Below are positions 7,384-14,055 of a DNA stretch of 14,055 nt, piece after piece. Origin of the DNA: Flavobacteriaceae bacterium (GTDB lineage Bacteria > Bacteroidota > Bacteroidia > Flavobacteriales > Flavobacteriaceae). The stretch is taken from the NCBI GenBank assembly GCA_030613745.1, contig JAUWLK010000044.1:1-14055 (forward strand). The letters run 5' to 3'. Each line of letters begins with the position of its first letter. Position 1 is the first letter of the stretch. Both the position numbers and the translations under genes were made by a program. The notes beneath the pieces were generated by a model. The model was not told the DNA's origin and did no database searches. It saw only the letters and a list, made by a program, of their open reading frames with translations.

Positions 7384-8886
7384 TTGAGCACAATACTTAT
7401 TTTTTCAATAATAGTTATATATTTTAGTCTAATAATGACTATTTCTTATTTCACTTCTAAAAATAGAAGTGATGAATCATTTTTTACAGGAGATAGACAG
7501 TCTCCATGGTTTTTAGTTGCTTTTGGAATGGTTGGTGCTGCACTTTCAGGAGTGACTTTTGTTTCTGTACCAGGAATGGTTGGTAATAATAGTTTTTACT
7601 TTTTTCAATTTATTTTAGGAAATATAATCGGTTATTTATTTATCACATTTGTATTAATTCCACTTTATTACAAATTGAAACTAGTATCAATTTATGGATA
7701 TTTAGATGATAGATTTGGTGCAACAACAAAAAAAACAGGATCTTTATTCTTTTTAATATCACAATCTTTTGGAGCTGCATTAAGATTGTTATTAGCCGTA
7801 AAAATATTACAATTTGCATTTTTTGATAGATTAGACCTCCCTTTTTTAGATAAATTAAATATATCTTTTTTAGATAAATCAAGTATTCTGTTTTTTTTAA
7901 CATTAATCCTTATCATATTAATGGTGTGGCTGTATACCAATAAATCGGGTATTAAAACTATTGTATGGACAGATGCTATGCAAACTTTCTTTTTGATTTC
8001 GGCAGCAGTTGTTACAATTTATGCAATTACTACTTCTTTAGATTTATCATTATCTGAATCAGTAAAAGAAGTAATAAATCATAAATATTTTAAACTTTTT
8101 AATTGGGATGGTAAAGCAGGCAGTAATTTCTTTAAGCAATTTATTTCTGGTTTTTTAATTGCAGTCGCAATGATGGGTTTGGATCAAAACATGATGCAAA
8201 AATCCCTTACAATTAAAAATATGAAAGATGCTCAAAAAAATACATTAACTTTTAGTTTGATTTTGGCAGTAACACAGTTCTTATTTTTGGGATTAGGAAT
8301 ATTGTTGTATATCTATGCTGAAAATCATAATGTTACTTTACCAATCGGTGAAAATGGACAATTGTTAGATACCGATACTTTATTTCCTGATTTAGCCATT
8401 AATCATTTAGGATTGGTGGCTGGAATAAGTTTTTTATTGGGAATTATTGCTGCTTCTTTTTCTAGTATAGATTCAGCATTAACTGCTTTAACAACATCAT
8501 TTACCTATGATTTTTTAGATATTTCTTCAAAAAGTAGTAAAGAAAAATTAAAGCTTAAAAACTACGTAATGTTTGGTTTTACTGTGATAATTTTTATCAT
8601 AGTAATGGCGTTTTCAGGAAGTAGAGGTGATATAATATCAACTATTTTTTATGTTGCAGGCTATACTTATGGCCCGTTACTAGGTCTTTTCTTATTTGGA
8701 ATGTTTACTAAGATTAAAATAAAAGATACTTTAATTCCAATTGTAGCTATTTTAGCTCCAATCTTAACTTATTTATTAAATATATATTTTAAAAATGCAT
8801 TTAATTTTGATTTTGGCTTTTTTAATATTGCTGTAAATGCATCTTTAACTATTATGGGTTTATTAATTATTAAAAAAAGTAATTAA
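7384..8886 (+). CDS. Sodium:solute symporter (SSS family), probable MurNAc/amino-sugar transporter
   Basis: The 500-residue multi-helix inner-membrane protein belongs to the sodium:solute symporter family (TC 2.A.21). Key segments are SGVTFVSVPG (residues 55-64, first core helix), YGYLDDRFG (104-112), WTDAMQT (195-201), GLDQNMMQKSLT (265-276) and AASFSSIDSALTAL (356-369), the helix that carries Na+-site serines in this family. The start is TTG 7384. A stop lies in frame just upstream at 7369-7371, and the first in-frame ATG (residue 18) would remove most of helix 1. It lies 5 bp upstream of murQ, so the two are almost certainly cotranscribed. By analogy with MurT of the T. forsythia murTKQ operon, MurNAc is the likely substrate, though this is inferred from context only. 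A periplasmic or cytoplasmic loop at residues 145-168 consists of a triplicated 8-residue repeat. Confidence 0.87.
   Translation: MSTILIFSIIVIYFSLIMTISYFTSKNRSDESFFTGDRQSPWFLVAFGMVGAALSGVTFVSVPGMVGNNSFYFFQFILGNIIGYLFITFVLIPLYYKLKLVSIYGYLDDRFGATTKKTGSLFFLISQSFGAALRLLLAVKILQFAFFDRLDLPFLDKLNISFLDKSSILFFLTLILIILMVWLYTNKSGIKTIVWTDAMQTFFLISAAVVTIYAITTSLDLSLSESVKEVINHKYFKLFNWDGKAGSNFFKQFISGFLIAVAMMGLDQNMMQKSLTIKNMKDAQKNTLTFSLILAVTQFLFLGLGILLYIYAENHNVTLPIGENGQLLDTDTLFPDLAINHLGLVAGISFLLGIIAASFSSIDSALTALTTSFTYDFLDISSKSSKEKLKLKNYVMFGFTVIIFIIVMAFSGSRGDIISTIFYVAGYTYGPLLGLFLFGMFTKIKIKDTLIPIVAILAPILTYLLNIYFKNAFNFDFGFFNIAVNASLTIMGLLIIKKSN
7817..7888 (+). repeat. Three tandem copies of a 24-bp in-frame repeat inside the symporter gene
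   Basis: Three units begin at 7817, 7841 and 7865, each of the type CTTTTTTAGATAAAT plus nine more variable bases. Units two and three share 20 of 24 positions; unit one is more diverged. At the protein level they encode AFFDRLDL, PFLDKLNI and SFLDKSSI (residues 145-168), with conserved F, D and a basic residue. A multiple-of-three period keeps the frame open. The repeat sits in a loop between membrane helices, where relatives as I remember them carry only one such segment, so it looks like a local duplication that lengthened the loop by about 16 residues. Confidence 0.75.
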
Positions 8887-8891
8887 AATAT

Positions 8892-9710
8892 ATGTCACCA
8901 GATTCAATAACAGAGCAACCTTCATATTATGATGATTTAGAGAATATGAGTATAAAAGAATTGCTCACAAATATTAATAATGAAGATAAAAAAGTGCCTT
9001 TGGCTGTTGAAAAATCTTTACCTCAAATTGAAAAATTGGTAGAAAAGGTTGTTGAAAGATTTGAAGAAGGAGGAAGGCTATTTTATATAGGTGCCGGAAC
9101 AAGTGGTAGGTTAGGAGTTCTTGATGCTTCAGAATGTCCGCCAACTTATGGTGTTCCAGATGATTGGGTAATTGGATTAATTGCAGGAGGAGATGGAGCT
9201 CTTAGAAAAGCTGTTGAGAATGCTGAAGATAATAAAGCACAGGCATGGAAAGATTTAAAGGCTTTTAATATCAATTCTAATGATGTATTGGTTGGAATTG
9301 CTGCTTCAGGAGGTACTCCATATGTAATTGGTGGTTTAGAAGATGCCAATAAAAATGGTGTTATCACTGGTTGCATAACATGTAATTCAAATTCCAAAGT
9401 TGCAAAAGTCTCTAAGTATCCAATTGAAGTAATTGTTGGTTCAGAATTTGTTACAGGAAGTACGCGTATGAAAGCCGGTACAGCTCAAAAGATGGTTCTC
9501 AATATGATTACAACATCAGTAATGGTTAAATTAGGTAGAATAAAAGGCAATAAAATGGTTGATATGCAATTAACCAATGACAAGTTGGTTAGACGAGGAA
9601 CTTTGATGATAGCTAAAGAATTGAATATTGATGAAGAAAAAGCTAAAAAATTACTTTTAAAATATAATAGTGTCAGAAAGGCAACAGAAAGTTATTTAAA
9701 TAAATCTTAA
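8892..9710 (+). CDS. murQ: N-acetylmuramic acid 6-phosphate etherase MurQ
   Basis: The 272-residue cytoplasmic SIS-domain enzyme cleaves the lactyl ether of MurNAc-6-phosphate, giving GlcNAc-6-phosphate and D-lactate in cell-wall recycling or MurNAc catabolism. Family landmarks align closely with E. coli MurQ: NNEDKKVPLAVE (29-40), the SIS phosphosugar loop IGAGTSGRLG (66-75), DASECPPTYG (78-87), AVENAED (107-113), and the GCKR/MurQ signature GSEFVTGSTRMKAGT (183-197). The catalytic glutamates (E83 and E114 in E. coli) correspond to E81 and E112, both present. The usual SGRTPY reads SGGTPY (139-144), an Arg-to-Gly change that may be a lineage variant. It is about 25 residues shorter than E. 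coli MurQ at the C-terminus. It follows the symporter by 5 bp in one operon. No MurNAc kinase or anhMurNAc kinase is encoded nearby, so its substrate must be made by a kinase elsewhere. Confidence 0.96.
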   Translation: MSPDSITEQPSYYDDLENMSIKELLTNINNEDKKVPLAVEKSLPQIEKLVEKVVERFEEGGRLFYIGAGTSGRLGVLDASECPPTYGVPDDWVIGLIAGGDGALRKAVENAEDNKAQAWKDLKAFNINSNDVLVGIAASGGTPYVIGGLEDANKNGVITGCITCNSNSKVAKVSKYPIEVIVGSEFVTGSTRMKAGTAQKMVLNMITTSVMVKLGRIKGNKMVDMQLTNDKLVRRGTLMIAKELNIDEEKAKKLLLKYNSVRKATESYLNKS

Positions 9711-9726
9711 TAGGAAATTAAATTAT

Positions 9727-9785
9727 TTAAAATTCTTTGAATTTTAATCTTACTATAGAATATTTCCCAAATATTTTGTTCTTTT
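9727..9785 (+). terminator. Possible terminator region after murQ: two AT-rich hairpins
   Basis: Two compact inverted repeats follow the murQ stop. TTAAAATTC / GAATTTTAA (9727-9735 with 9739-9747) is a 9-bp stem with a 3-nt loop. AATATTT / AAATATT (9759-9765 with 9769-9775) is a 7-bp stem around CCC, extendable by an A-T and a G-T pair, and followed by a T-rich run. The second has the shape of an intrinsic terminator but an all-A/T core. Their perfect pairing, short loops and position suggest that the operon ends here. Confidence 0.4.
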
Positions 9786-9821
9786 ACGAAATCGGGGTTT
9801 ATTATTAATTATTTGATGTAA

Positions 9822-10580
9822 ATGGATAAAAAAGTAAAATATGGTATAATAGGTAAGAATATATCATATTCCTTTTCAAAAAAATATTTTACCAAAAAAT
9901 TTATGCAATTAAAATTGAATCATCATTCTTACGAGAATTTTGACATACAGTCTATTGATGATCTTCCATTAATTTTAAATGAAAACATAAATTCTTTAAA
10001 AGGATTAAATATTACTATTCCATATAAAGAAAAAATATTTAAATATTTAGATGAAGTTGATGAAAATGCAAAAAATATTGGTGCAGTAAATACAATAAAA
10101 ATTTCAGATGAATATAAGTTAAAGGGTTATAATACAGATTTTTATGGATTTGAGAAATCACTCAAACCACTGTTAAAAAATCATATAAATAAAGCACTGA
10201 TTTTAGGTACAGGAGGAGCATCAAAAGCTATTGCATTTGTTTTAAATAAACTTGAAATTGAATTTAAATTTGTTTCAAGAACGCCTGTTAATGAGCAAAC
10301 AATTTCTTATAGTGATTTAACCAAAAAAATCATGAATAAGTATCATCTTATAATTAACTGTACTCCATTGGGAACTTTTCCTGAAGTTGAAAATTTTCCT
10401 GATATACCTTATCAATATCTTACCAATAAACATATTTTGTATGATTTGATATACAACCCAATTGAAACTACCTTTTTATCAAAAGGTAAAAAAATGGGTG
10501 CAACAATAAAAAATGGAGAACAGATGCTTATATTACAAGCTGATAAAGCTTGGGAAATATGGAATTCTTCAATTTATTAA
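9822..10580 (+). CDS. aroE: Shikimate dehydrogenase AroE
   Basis: The 252-residue enzyme performs the NADPH-dependent reduction of 3-dehydroshikimate to shikimate in aromatic amino acid and chorismate synthesis. Visible sites are the shikimate-binding serines in ISYSFSK (S17, S19), the catalytic lysine in NITIPYKE (K69), GAVNTI (87-92), the catalytic aspartate in NTDFYGF (D106), the glycine-rich NADP loop GTGGAS (129-134), SRTP (152-155), NCTPLGTFP (179-187), and NGEQMLILQA (231-240) with the ligand-contacting glutamine Q239. All essential positions are intact. The length is slightly below E. coli AroE (272), as is usual in Bacteroidota. An out-of-frame ATG followed at once by TAA (9815-9820) precedes the real ATG at 9822. 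It is separated from murQ by 111 bp with likely termination signals, so it is probably transcribed on its own and unrelated to the sugar cassette. Confidence 0.95.
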   Translation: MDKKVKYGIIGKNISYSFSKKYFTKKFMQLKLNHHSYENFDIQSIDDLPLILNENINSLKGLNITIPYKEKIFKYLDEVDENAKNIGAVNTIKISDEYKLKGYNTDFYGFEKSLKPLLKNHINKALILGTGGASKAIAFVLNKLEIEFKFVSRTPVNEQTISYSDLTKKIMNKYHLIINCTPLGTFPEVENFPDIPYQYLTNKHILYDLIYNPIETTFLSKGKKMGATIKNGEQMLILQADKAWEIWNSSIY

Positions 10581-10614
10581 CAATAACGCAACTTTACTAA
10601 AAAAAAACATCTAA

Positions 10615-10641
10615 TATCAAAGATAGTTTTGTGATTTGATA
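10615..10641 (+). promoter_or_regulatory. Candidate promoter of the DUF349 gene enclosed in a dyad
   Basis: TAGTTTTG (10624-10631) matches the TAnnTTTG -7 consensus exactly, although no TTTG lies at the -33 distance. It is bracketed by a perfect 7-bp inverted repeat, TATCAAA (10615-10621) and TTTGATA (10635-10641), whose half-sites are 20 bp apart centre to centre, about two helical turns. A repressor site over the promoter is possible. A start near 10638 would give a leader of about 70 nt before ATG 10707. The element sequence is short, so this is tentative. Confidence 0.35.
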
Positions 10642-10706
10642 AGCTATGATTATCTTTCGAGACTTTTTAAAAGTAATTAAATACAAGGAACCTTAAACAT
10701 TACAAA

Positions 10707-12812
10707 ATGTTAGACGAAAATATTGAAAATTTATCCTCAGAAGAAGCTACTAAAAACATCAAAACAGATATTGATAAAAATGAAAACTTAGAAGATATCG
10801 ATGAGAATAAGGTTAATGAAGAAAAAGCTGTTGAAATAAAAACTGAAGAAAAAAAGCTGTTGGAGGGTGAGATAGAATCCAAAGAAGTTGTTGAAGTAGG
10901 TGTTGAAAAAACTCCCATTTCACCTATTGTTGAAAAAGAGGGTGATGAAAAAACTGAACTTAAGGATGAAAAAAGTTCAAATGAAAAAACTTTAGTTGAT
11001 AATATACCTGAAGAAAAAAGTATAGATAATAATGAAGAAGAAATTGCTGTTCCATCTGATAAAGAAAAAAAGGATAAAGAAGAAAGTAAAGAAATTCCTA
11101 TAATAGATTATGCCAAGTTATCTTTAGATGGATTGGTTGCTGCAATGCAAGGTTTGCTCCATCAATTTTCTATTCAAGATATTAAAGATCAATTTGAAAC
11201 ATTAAAGAAAGATTTTACTGGTAAGTTTAAAATTTTTATTGGAGAAAAGAAAGAAGAATTTATTAAAGATGGTGGTAATGAAATTGATTTTAACTTTTTT
11301 TCTCCAGTTAAACATAAATTCAATGAACTTACTTCAGAATTTAAAAAGAAACGCCAAAGGTATTATAAAGATAAAGAAAGAGAGCAAAAACAAAATCTTG
11401 AAGATCGATTACAATTAATTGAAAAATTAAAGGATTTGATAGATAATGCTGAGGCATCGACTATGTATAAAAATTTTAGATTACTACAAGATGAATGGCG
11501 TAGTATTGGTCAAATACCTCATTCAAAATATAATGATGTTTGGAGAACTTACCATCATCATGTTGAACGTTTTTATGATTTACTGCATTTAAATAATGAT
11601 TTTAGAGATTTAGATTTTAAACACAATTTGGAAGAAAAATCTAAATTGGTTGAAAAAGCCGAAAAACTAGCTGAAAAAACTGATATAAATCAAGCTTTTA
11701 AAGAGTTGCAAATATTGCATCGAATGTGGAAAGAAGATATTGGTCCTGTTGCTAGGGATATGCGTGAGGATGTTTGGAATAAATTTAGTGAGGCTACAAA
11801 AAAGATACATAATAAACGTCACGAACTTCAAGATCAATTGGATGCTAAATTTAAAGAAAATGTAGATTTAAAATTAGCTGTAATTGAAAAAATAAAAGCT
11901 ATAAATATTGATAGTATTGATTCACATAAGTTGTGGCAAGATAGTATTAAGAATTTAGAAAAAATTCGTGAAGAATTTTTTGCTATTGGTCGTGTTCCAA
12001 GATCAAAAAATGAAGAGATTTGGCAATTATTTAAAGATGCAACACGTGGTTTTAATAAAGCTAAAAATTACTTTTATAAAGGAATTAAAAAAGATCAGTC
12101 TGAAAATTTAAATAAAAAAATGCTTTTAGTAGAACAAGCAGTATCTTTAAAAGATACTGAAGATTGGGATATAGCAACAGAAGTATTTAAAAAAATTCAA
12201 TATGATTGGAAAAATATAGGGCATGTGCCTAGAAGAGATTCTGATAAAATTTGGAAAAGATTTAAAGATGCTTGTAATCATTATTTTGATCGATTGCACA
12301 ATAAACAAGATGATGCTAATAAAGAACAGACAGAAGTCTTTAATAAGAAAAAAGAATTACTGGAGCAATTTAAAGTGCAAATCAATCAAGAGGATAATAA
12401 TTTGACTTTAGATTTGGTAAATTCTTATATAAAAGATTGGAAAGGATTAGGAGTCGTACCTGTAAAAATGCGCCATATTGATACAAAGTTTAATAAAACA
12501 TTAGATGCTGCTTATAAAATATTAAATATTGATAAAGAGGAAGCAATATTTTTAAAATTTAAAAATATAATTGACACTTATGCAGAACAAAAAGACACTC
12601 GTAAAATTGAAAGTGAGCACTTATATGTAAGAAGGAAAGTTGATGAACTTACCAAAGAAATTAAGCAGTTAGAAAATAATATTAGTTTTATTTCTAATGC
12701 TTCCGAAGATAATCCATTAGTAAGAAATGTGTACAATAATATTGCCAAATACAATGAAAATTTGAAGTTGTGGCAAAAAAAGTTAATCTACCTAAATCAT
12801 TTAGATTATTGA
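10707..12812 (+). CDS. DUF349 repeat protein with acidic N-terminus
   Basis: The 701-residue product has no signal peptide or membrane segment and should be cytoplasmic. Residues 1-130 are low-complexity, rich in Glu, Lys and Asp, and likely disordered. The rest is helical and built from about five DUF349 units. These are recognised by a Trp or aromatic residue, then (I/L)G, then a proline or valine turn, and usually a second Trp followed by F: around residues 264-289, 341-370, 423-452, 501-530 and 578-605. A coiled-coil-like C-terminus (about 610-700) follows, rich in Lys, Glu and Asn. DUF349 proteins are widespread in Bacteroidota and their biochemical function is not established to my knowledge. 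ATG 10707 is the only reasonable start. It lies downstream of aroE, a pairing I recall as common in flavobacteria. A strong terminator ends it. Confidence 0.88.
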   Translation: MLDENIENLSSEEATKNIKTDIDKNENLEDIDENKVNEEKAVEIKTEEKKLLEGEIESKEVVEVGVEKTPISPIVEKEGDEKTELKDEKSSNEKTLVDNIPEEKSIDNNEEEIAVPSDKEKKDKEESKEIPIIDYAKLSLDGLVAAMQGLLHQFSIQDIKDQFETLKKDFTGKFKIFIGEKKEEFIKDGGNEIDFNFFSPVKHKFNELTSEFKKKRQRYYKDKEREQKQNLEDRLQLIEKLKDLIDNAEASTMYKNFRLLQDEWRSIGQIPHSKYNDVWRTYHHHVERFYDLLHLNNDFRDLDFKHNLEEKSKLVEKAEKLAEKTDINQAFKELQILHRMWKEDIGPVARDMREDVWNKFSEATKKIHNKRHELQDQLDAKFKENVDLKLAVIEKIKAINIDSIDSHKLWQDSIKNLEKIREEFFAIGRVPRSKNEEIWQLFKDATRGFNKAKNYFYKGIKKDQSENLNKKMLLVEQAVSLKDTEDWDIATEVFKKIQYDWKNIGHVPRRDSDKIWKRFKDACNHYFDRLHNKQDDANKEQTEVFNKKKELLEQFKVQINQEDNNLTLDLVNSYIKDWKGLGVVPVKMRHIDTKFNKTLDAAYKILNIDKEEAIFLKFKNIIDTYAEQKDTRKIESEHLYVRRKVDELTKEIKQLENNISFISNASEDNPLVRNVYNNIAKYNENLKLWQKKLIYLNHLDY

Positions 12813-12818
12813 TAAAAC

Positions 12819-12844
12819 AACCTGCTTTTAGCAGGTTTTTTTTT
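12819..12844 (+). terminator. Intrinsic terminator after the DUF349 gene
   Basis: AACCTGC (12819-12825) and GCAGGTT (12831-12837) form a perfect 7-bp stem with four G-C pairs around the loop TTTTA, followed directly by a run of seven more Ts (12838-12844). It begins 7 bp after the stop codon. This is the clearest rho-independent terminator in the window and separates the gene from ettA. Confidence 0.92.
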
Positions 12845-12882
12845 ATTCTTTTCCTAAAAACACTTCACAAACAAATCTTAGT

Positions 12883-12890
12883 TATATTTG
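12883..12890 (+). promoter_or_regulatory. -7 element of the ettA promoter
   Basis: TATATTTG matches the Bacteroidota -7 consensus exactly and lies 25 bp before the ettA ATG, giving a predicted leader of about 20 nt. No good TTTG is visible at the -33 distance. Its place between a strong terminator and the gene supports it. Confidence 0.5.
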
Positions 12891-12915
12891 TAAATTAATA
12901 TAAAAAACATAGAAT

Positions 12916-14055
12916 ATGTCAGATGATAAAAAAGTAATTTTCTCCATGAATGGAGTTAATAAAACTTATAAAAGCACGAATAAGCAAGTACTTAAAAATA
13001 TATATTTAAGTTTTTTTTATGGAGCAAAAATTGGAATTCTAGGATTGAATGGTTCCGGTAAGTCTACTCTTTTAAAAATTATAGCAGGAATTGATAAAAA
13101 TTTTCAAGGTGATGTGGTATTTTCACCCAATTATACCGTAGAATATTTATCTCAAGAACCTGAATTAGATGAAAATAAAACAGTAATTGATATTGTAAAA
13201 GAGGGTGTAGCTGAAACAGTATTAATATTGGATGAATACAATAAGATCAACGATATGTTTGGTCTGGAGGAGGTGTATTCTGATACTGATAAAATGGAAA
13301 AATTAATGGCTAAACAAGCCGAATTACAAGATAAAATTGATGCATTAAATGCATGGGAGCTAGATACTCAGTTAGAAATAGCTATGGATGCATTGCGTAC
13401 ACCGGAAGGAGATACTCCTATTAAAATTTTATCAGGAGGTGAACGTCGTAGAGTAGCTCTATGTCGTATATTATTACAACAACCTGATGTTTTATTACTG
13501 GATGAACCCACAAATCATTTAGATGCTGAATCTGTTCATTGGTTGGAACATCATTTGGCACAATATAAAGGTACTGTGATTGCAGTTACGCATGATAGAT
13601 ATTTTTTAGATAATGTTGCTGGTTGGATATTAGAATTAGATAGAGGTGAAGGAATACCTTGGAAAGGCAATTATTCATCATGGTTAGAGCAAAAATCAAA
13701 TCGTTTGGCTAAGGAAGAAAAAACAGCATCTAAACGTCAAAAAACTTTACAGCGAGAGTTAGAATGGGTTAGAATGGCACCAAAAGGACGACATGCAAAA
13801 TCAAAAGCTCGTTTGTCAAACTACGATAAATTAATGAGTCAAGATCAAAAACAGAAAGAAGATAAGTTAGAATTATATATACCAAACGGACCTCGTTTAG
13901 GAAATAATGTAATTGATGCAGTTGGTGTATCAAAAGCTTTTGGTGAAAAATTACTCTATGAAAATTTAAACTTTAGTTTACCTCCAAATGGAATAGTTGG
14001 AATAATTGGTCCGAATGGAGCAGGAAAAACTACTATTTTTAAAATGATAATGGGT
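12916..14055 (+). CDS. ettA: EttA, energy-dependent translational throttle ABC-F ATPase (3' end missing)
   Basis: The first 380 codons are present; the gene runs off the right edge (about 560 residues expected). EttA is a soluble ABC-F protein that binds the ribosomal E site and gates entry into the elongation cycle according to ATP/ADP ratio. The first ATPase domain has Walker A GLNGSGKST (43-51), signature LSGGERRRVALCR (172-184), Walker B VLLLDEPTNHLD (192-203) and the switch histidine in VTHDRYFLD (224-232). The EttA-type arm insertion lies at about 93-145. The inter-domain linker or P-site tRNA interaction motif spans about 245-320, including GEGIPWKGNYSSWLEQK (244-260) and a basic KGRHAKSKARL (290-300). 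The second domain begins with Walker A GPNGAGKTT (365-373). Similarity to E. coli EttA (YjjK) is very high, which separates it from Uup and antibiotic-resistance ABC-F proteins. ATG 12916 matches the family N-terminus. Confidence 0.95.
   Translation, partial: MSDDKKVIFSMNGVNKTYKSTNKQVLKNIYLSFFYGAKIGILGLNGSGKSTLLKIIAGIDKNFQGDVVFSPNYTVEYLSQEPELDENKTVIDIVKEGVAETVLILDEYNKINDMFGLEEVYSDTDKMEKLMAKQAELQDKIDALNAWELDTQLEIAMDALRTPEGDTPIKILSGGERRRVALCRILLQQPDVLLLDEPTNHLDAESVHWLEHHLAQYKGTVIAVTHDRYFLDNVAGWILELDRGEGIPWKGNYSSWLEQKSNRLAKEEKTASKRQKTLQRELEWVRMAPKGRHAKSKARLSNYDKLMSQDQKQKEDKLELYIPNGPRLGNNVIDAVGVSKAFGEKLLYENLNFSLPPNGIVGIIGPNGAGKTTIFKMIMG

Noticed and set aside
7643..7940. Overlapping minus-strand open frames within the symporter gene, with repeated LIYLKK/NLSKK-type peptides
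   Set aside because: They are antisense to a well-supported membrane protein, and the repetition is only the mirror of the 24-bp tandem repeat in the sense gene.
8887..8891. Possibility that the symporter and murQ are a fused or frameshifted single gene
   Set aside because: The symporter ends in a normal TAA and murQ has a proper ATG and complete family N-terminus 5 bp later; this is an ordinary operon junction.
10700..10918. Minus-strand Ser/Phe-rich open frame opposite the start of the DUF349 gene
   Set aside because: It is the antisense of a Glu/Lys-rich low-complexity coding stretch, which automatically yields Ser/Phe-rich reading; no independent signal.
12223..12405. Plus-strand 60-residue frame inside the DUF349 gene
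   Set aside because: Out of frame within a conserved DUF349 repeat; Lys/Ile-rich translation typical of a frame shadow in AT-rich DNA.

Overview
The window looks like a chromosomal segment of an AT-rich member of the Bacteroidota, most likely a flavobacterium-like lineage. Four observations support this: very low GC throughout, a divergent tsaD/tamB pair with a long Bacteroidota-type TamB, an aroE gene next to a multi-repeat DUF349 protein, and -7 promoter elements of the Bacteroidota form TAnnTTTG in front of several genes (for example TATATTTG before the DeoR regulator, the solute symporter and ettA). I see no Shine-Dalgarno-like sites worth calling, which also fits the phylum. No rRNA, tRNA, CRISPR array, insertion sequence or phage gene is visible.

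Layout. Positions 1-113 hold the 5' end of tsaD on the minus strand (tRNA t6A37 synthesis). It diverges from tamB (219-4616), which encodes a giant envelope translocation/assembly protein. Then comes a plus-strand amino-sugar-type catabolic cassette: an FHS-family sugar MFS transporter (4762-6078), a DeoR-family repressor with its own near-consensus promoter (6143-6892), a 491-bp AT-rich gap with one strong hairpin, a sodium:solute symporter starting at TTG (7384-8886) and, 5 bp later, murQ (8892-9710), the N-acetylmuramic acid 6-phosphate etherase. Housekeeping genes follow: aroE (9822-10580), a 701-residue protein with about five DUF349 repeats and an acidic N-terminus (10707-12812), a clear intrinsic terminator (12819-12844), and the first 380 codons of ettA (12916 to the window end), an ABC-F translation factor.

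How the genes work together. The symporter-murQ pair resembles the murT-murK-murQ locus of Tannerella forsythia. There a dedicated inner-membrane transporter brings in N-acetylmuramic acid (MurNAc), a kinase phosphorylates it, and MurQ splits MurNAc-6-phosphate into GlcNAc-6-phosphate and D-lactate. Here no kinase lies in the window, so MurNAc-6-phosphate must come from a kinase encoded elsewhere. The FHS transporter probably supplies a companion neutral sugar such as GlcNAc or a hexose, and the DeoR protein is the obvious candidate regulator, since that family senses phosphorylated sugars. These functional links are inferences from family and context.

The least ordinary details are a triplicated 24-bp in-frame repeat inside the symporter gene, the hairpin in the gap upstream of that gene, the missing kinase, and the lack of a conventional start codon for the basic N-terminus that TamB seems to need. 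I found no wholly unknown multi-gene system.
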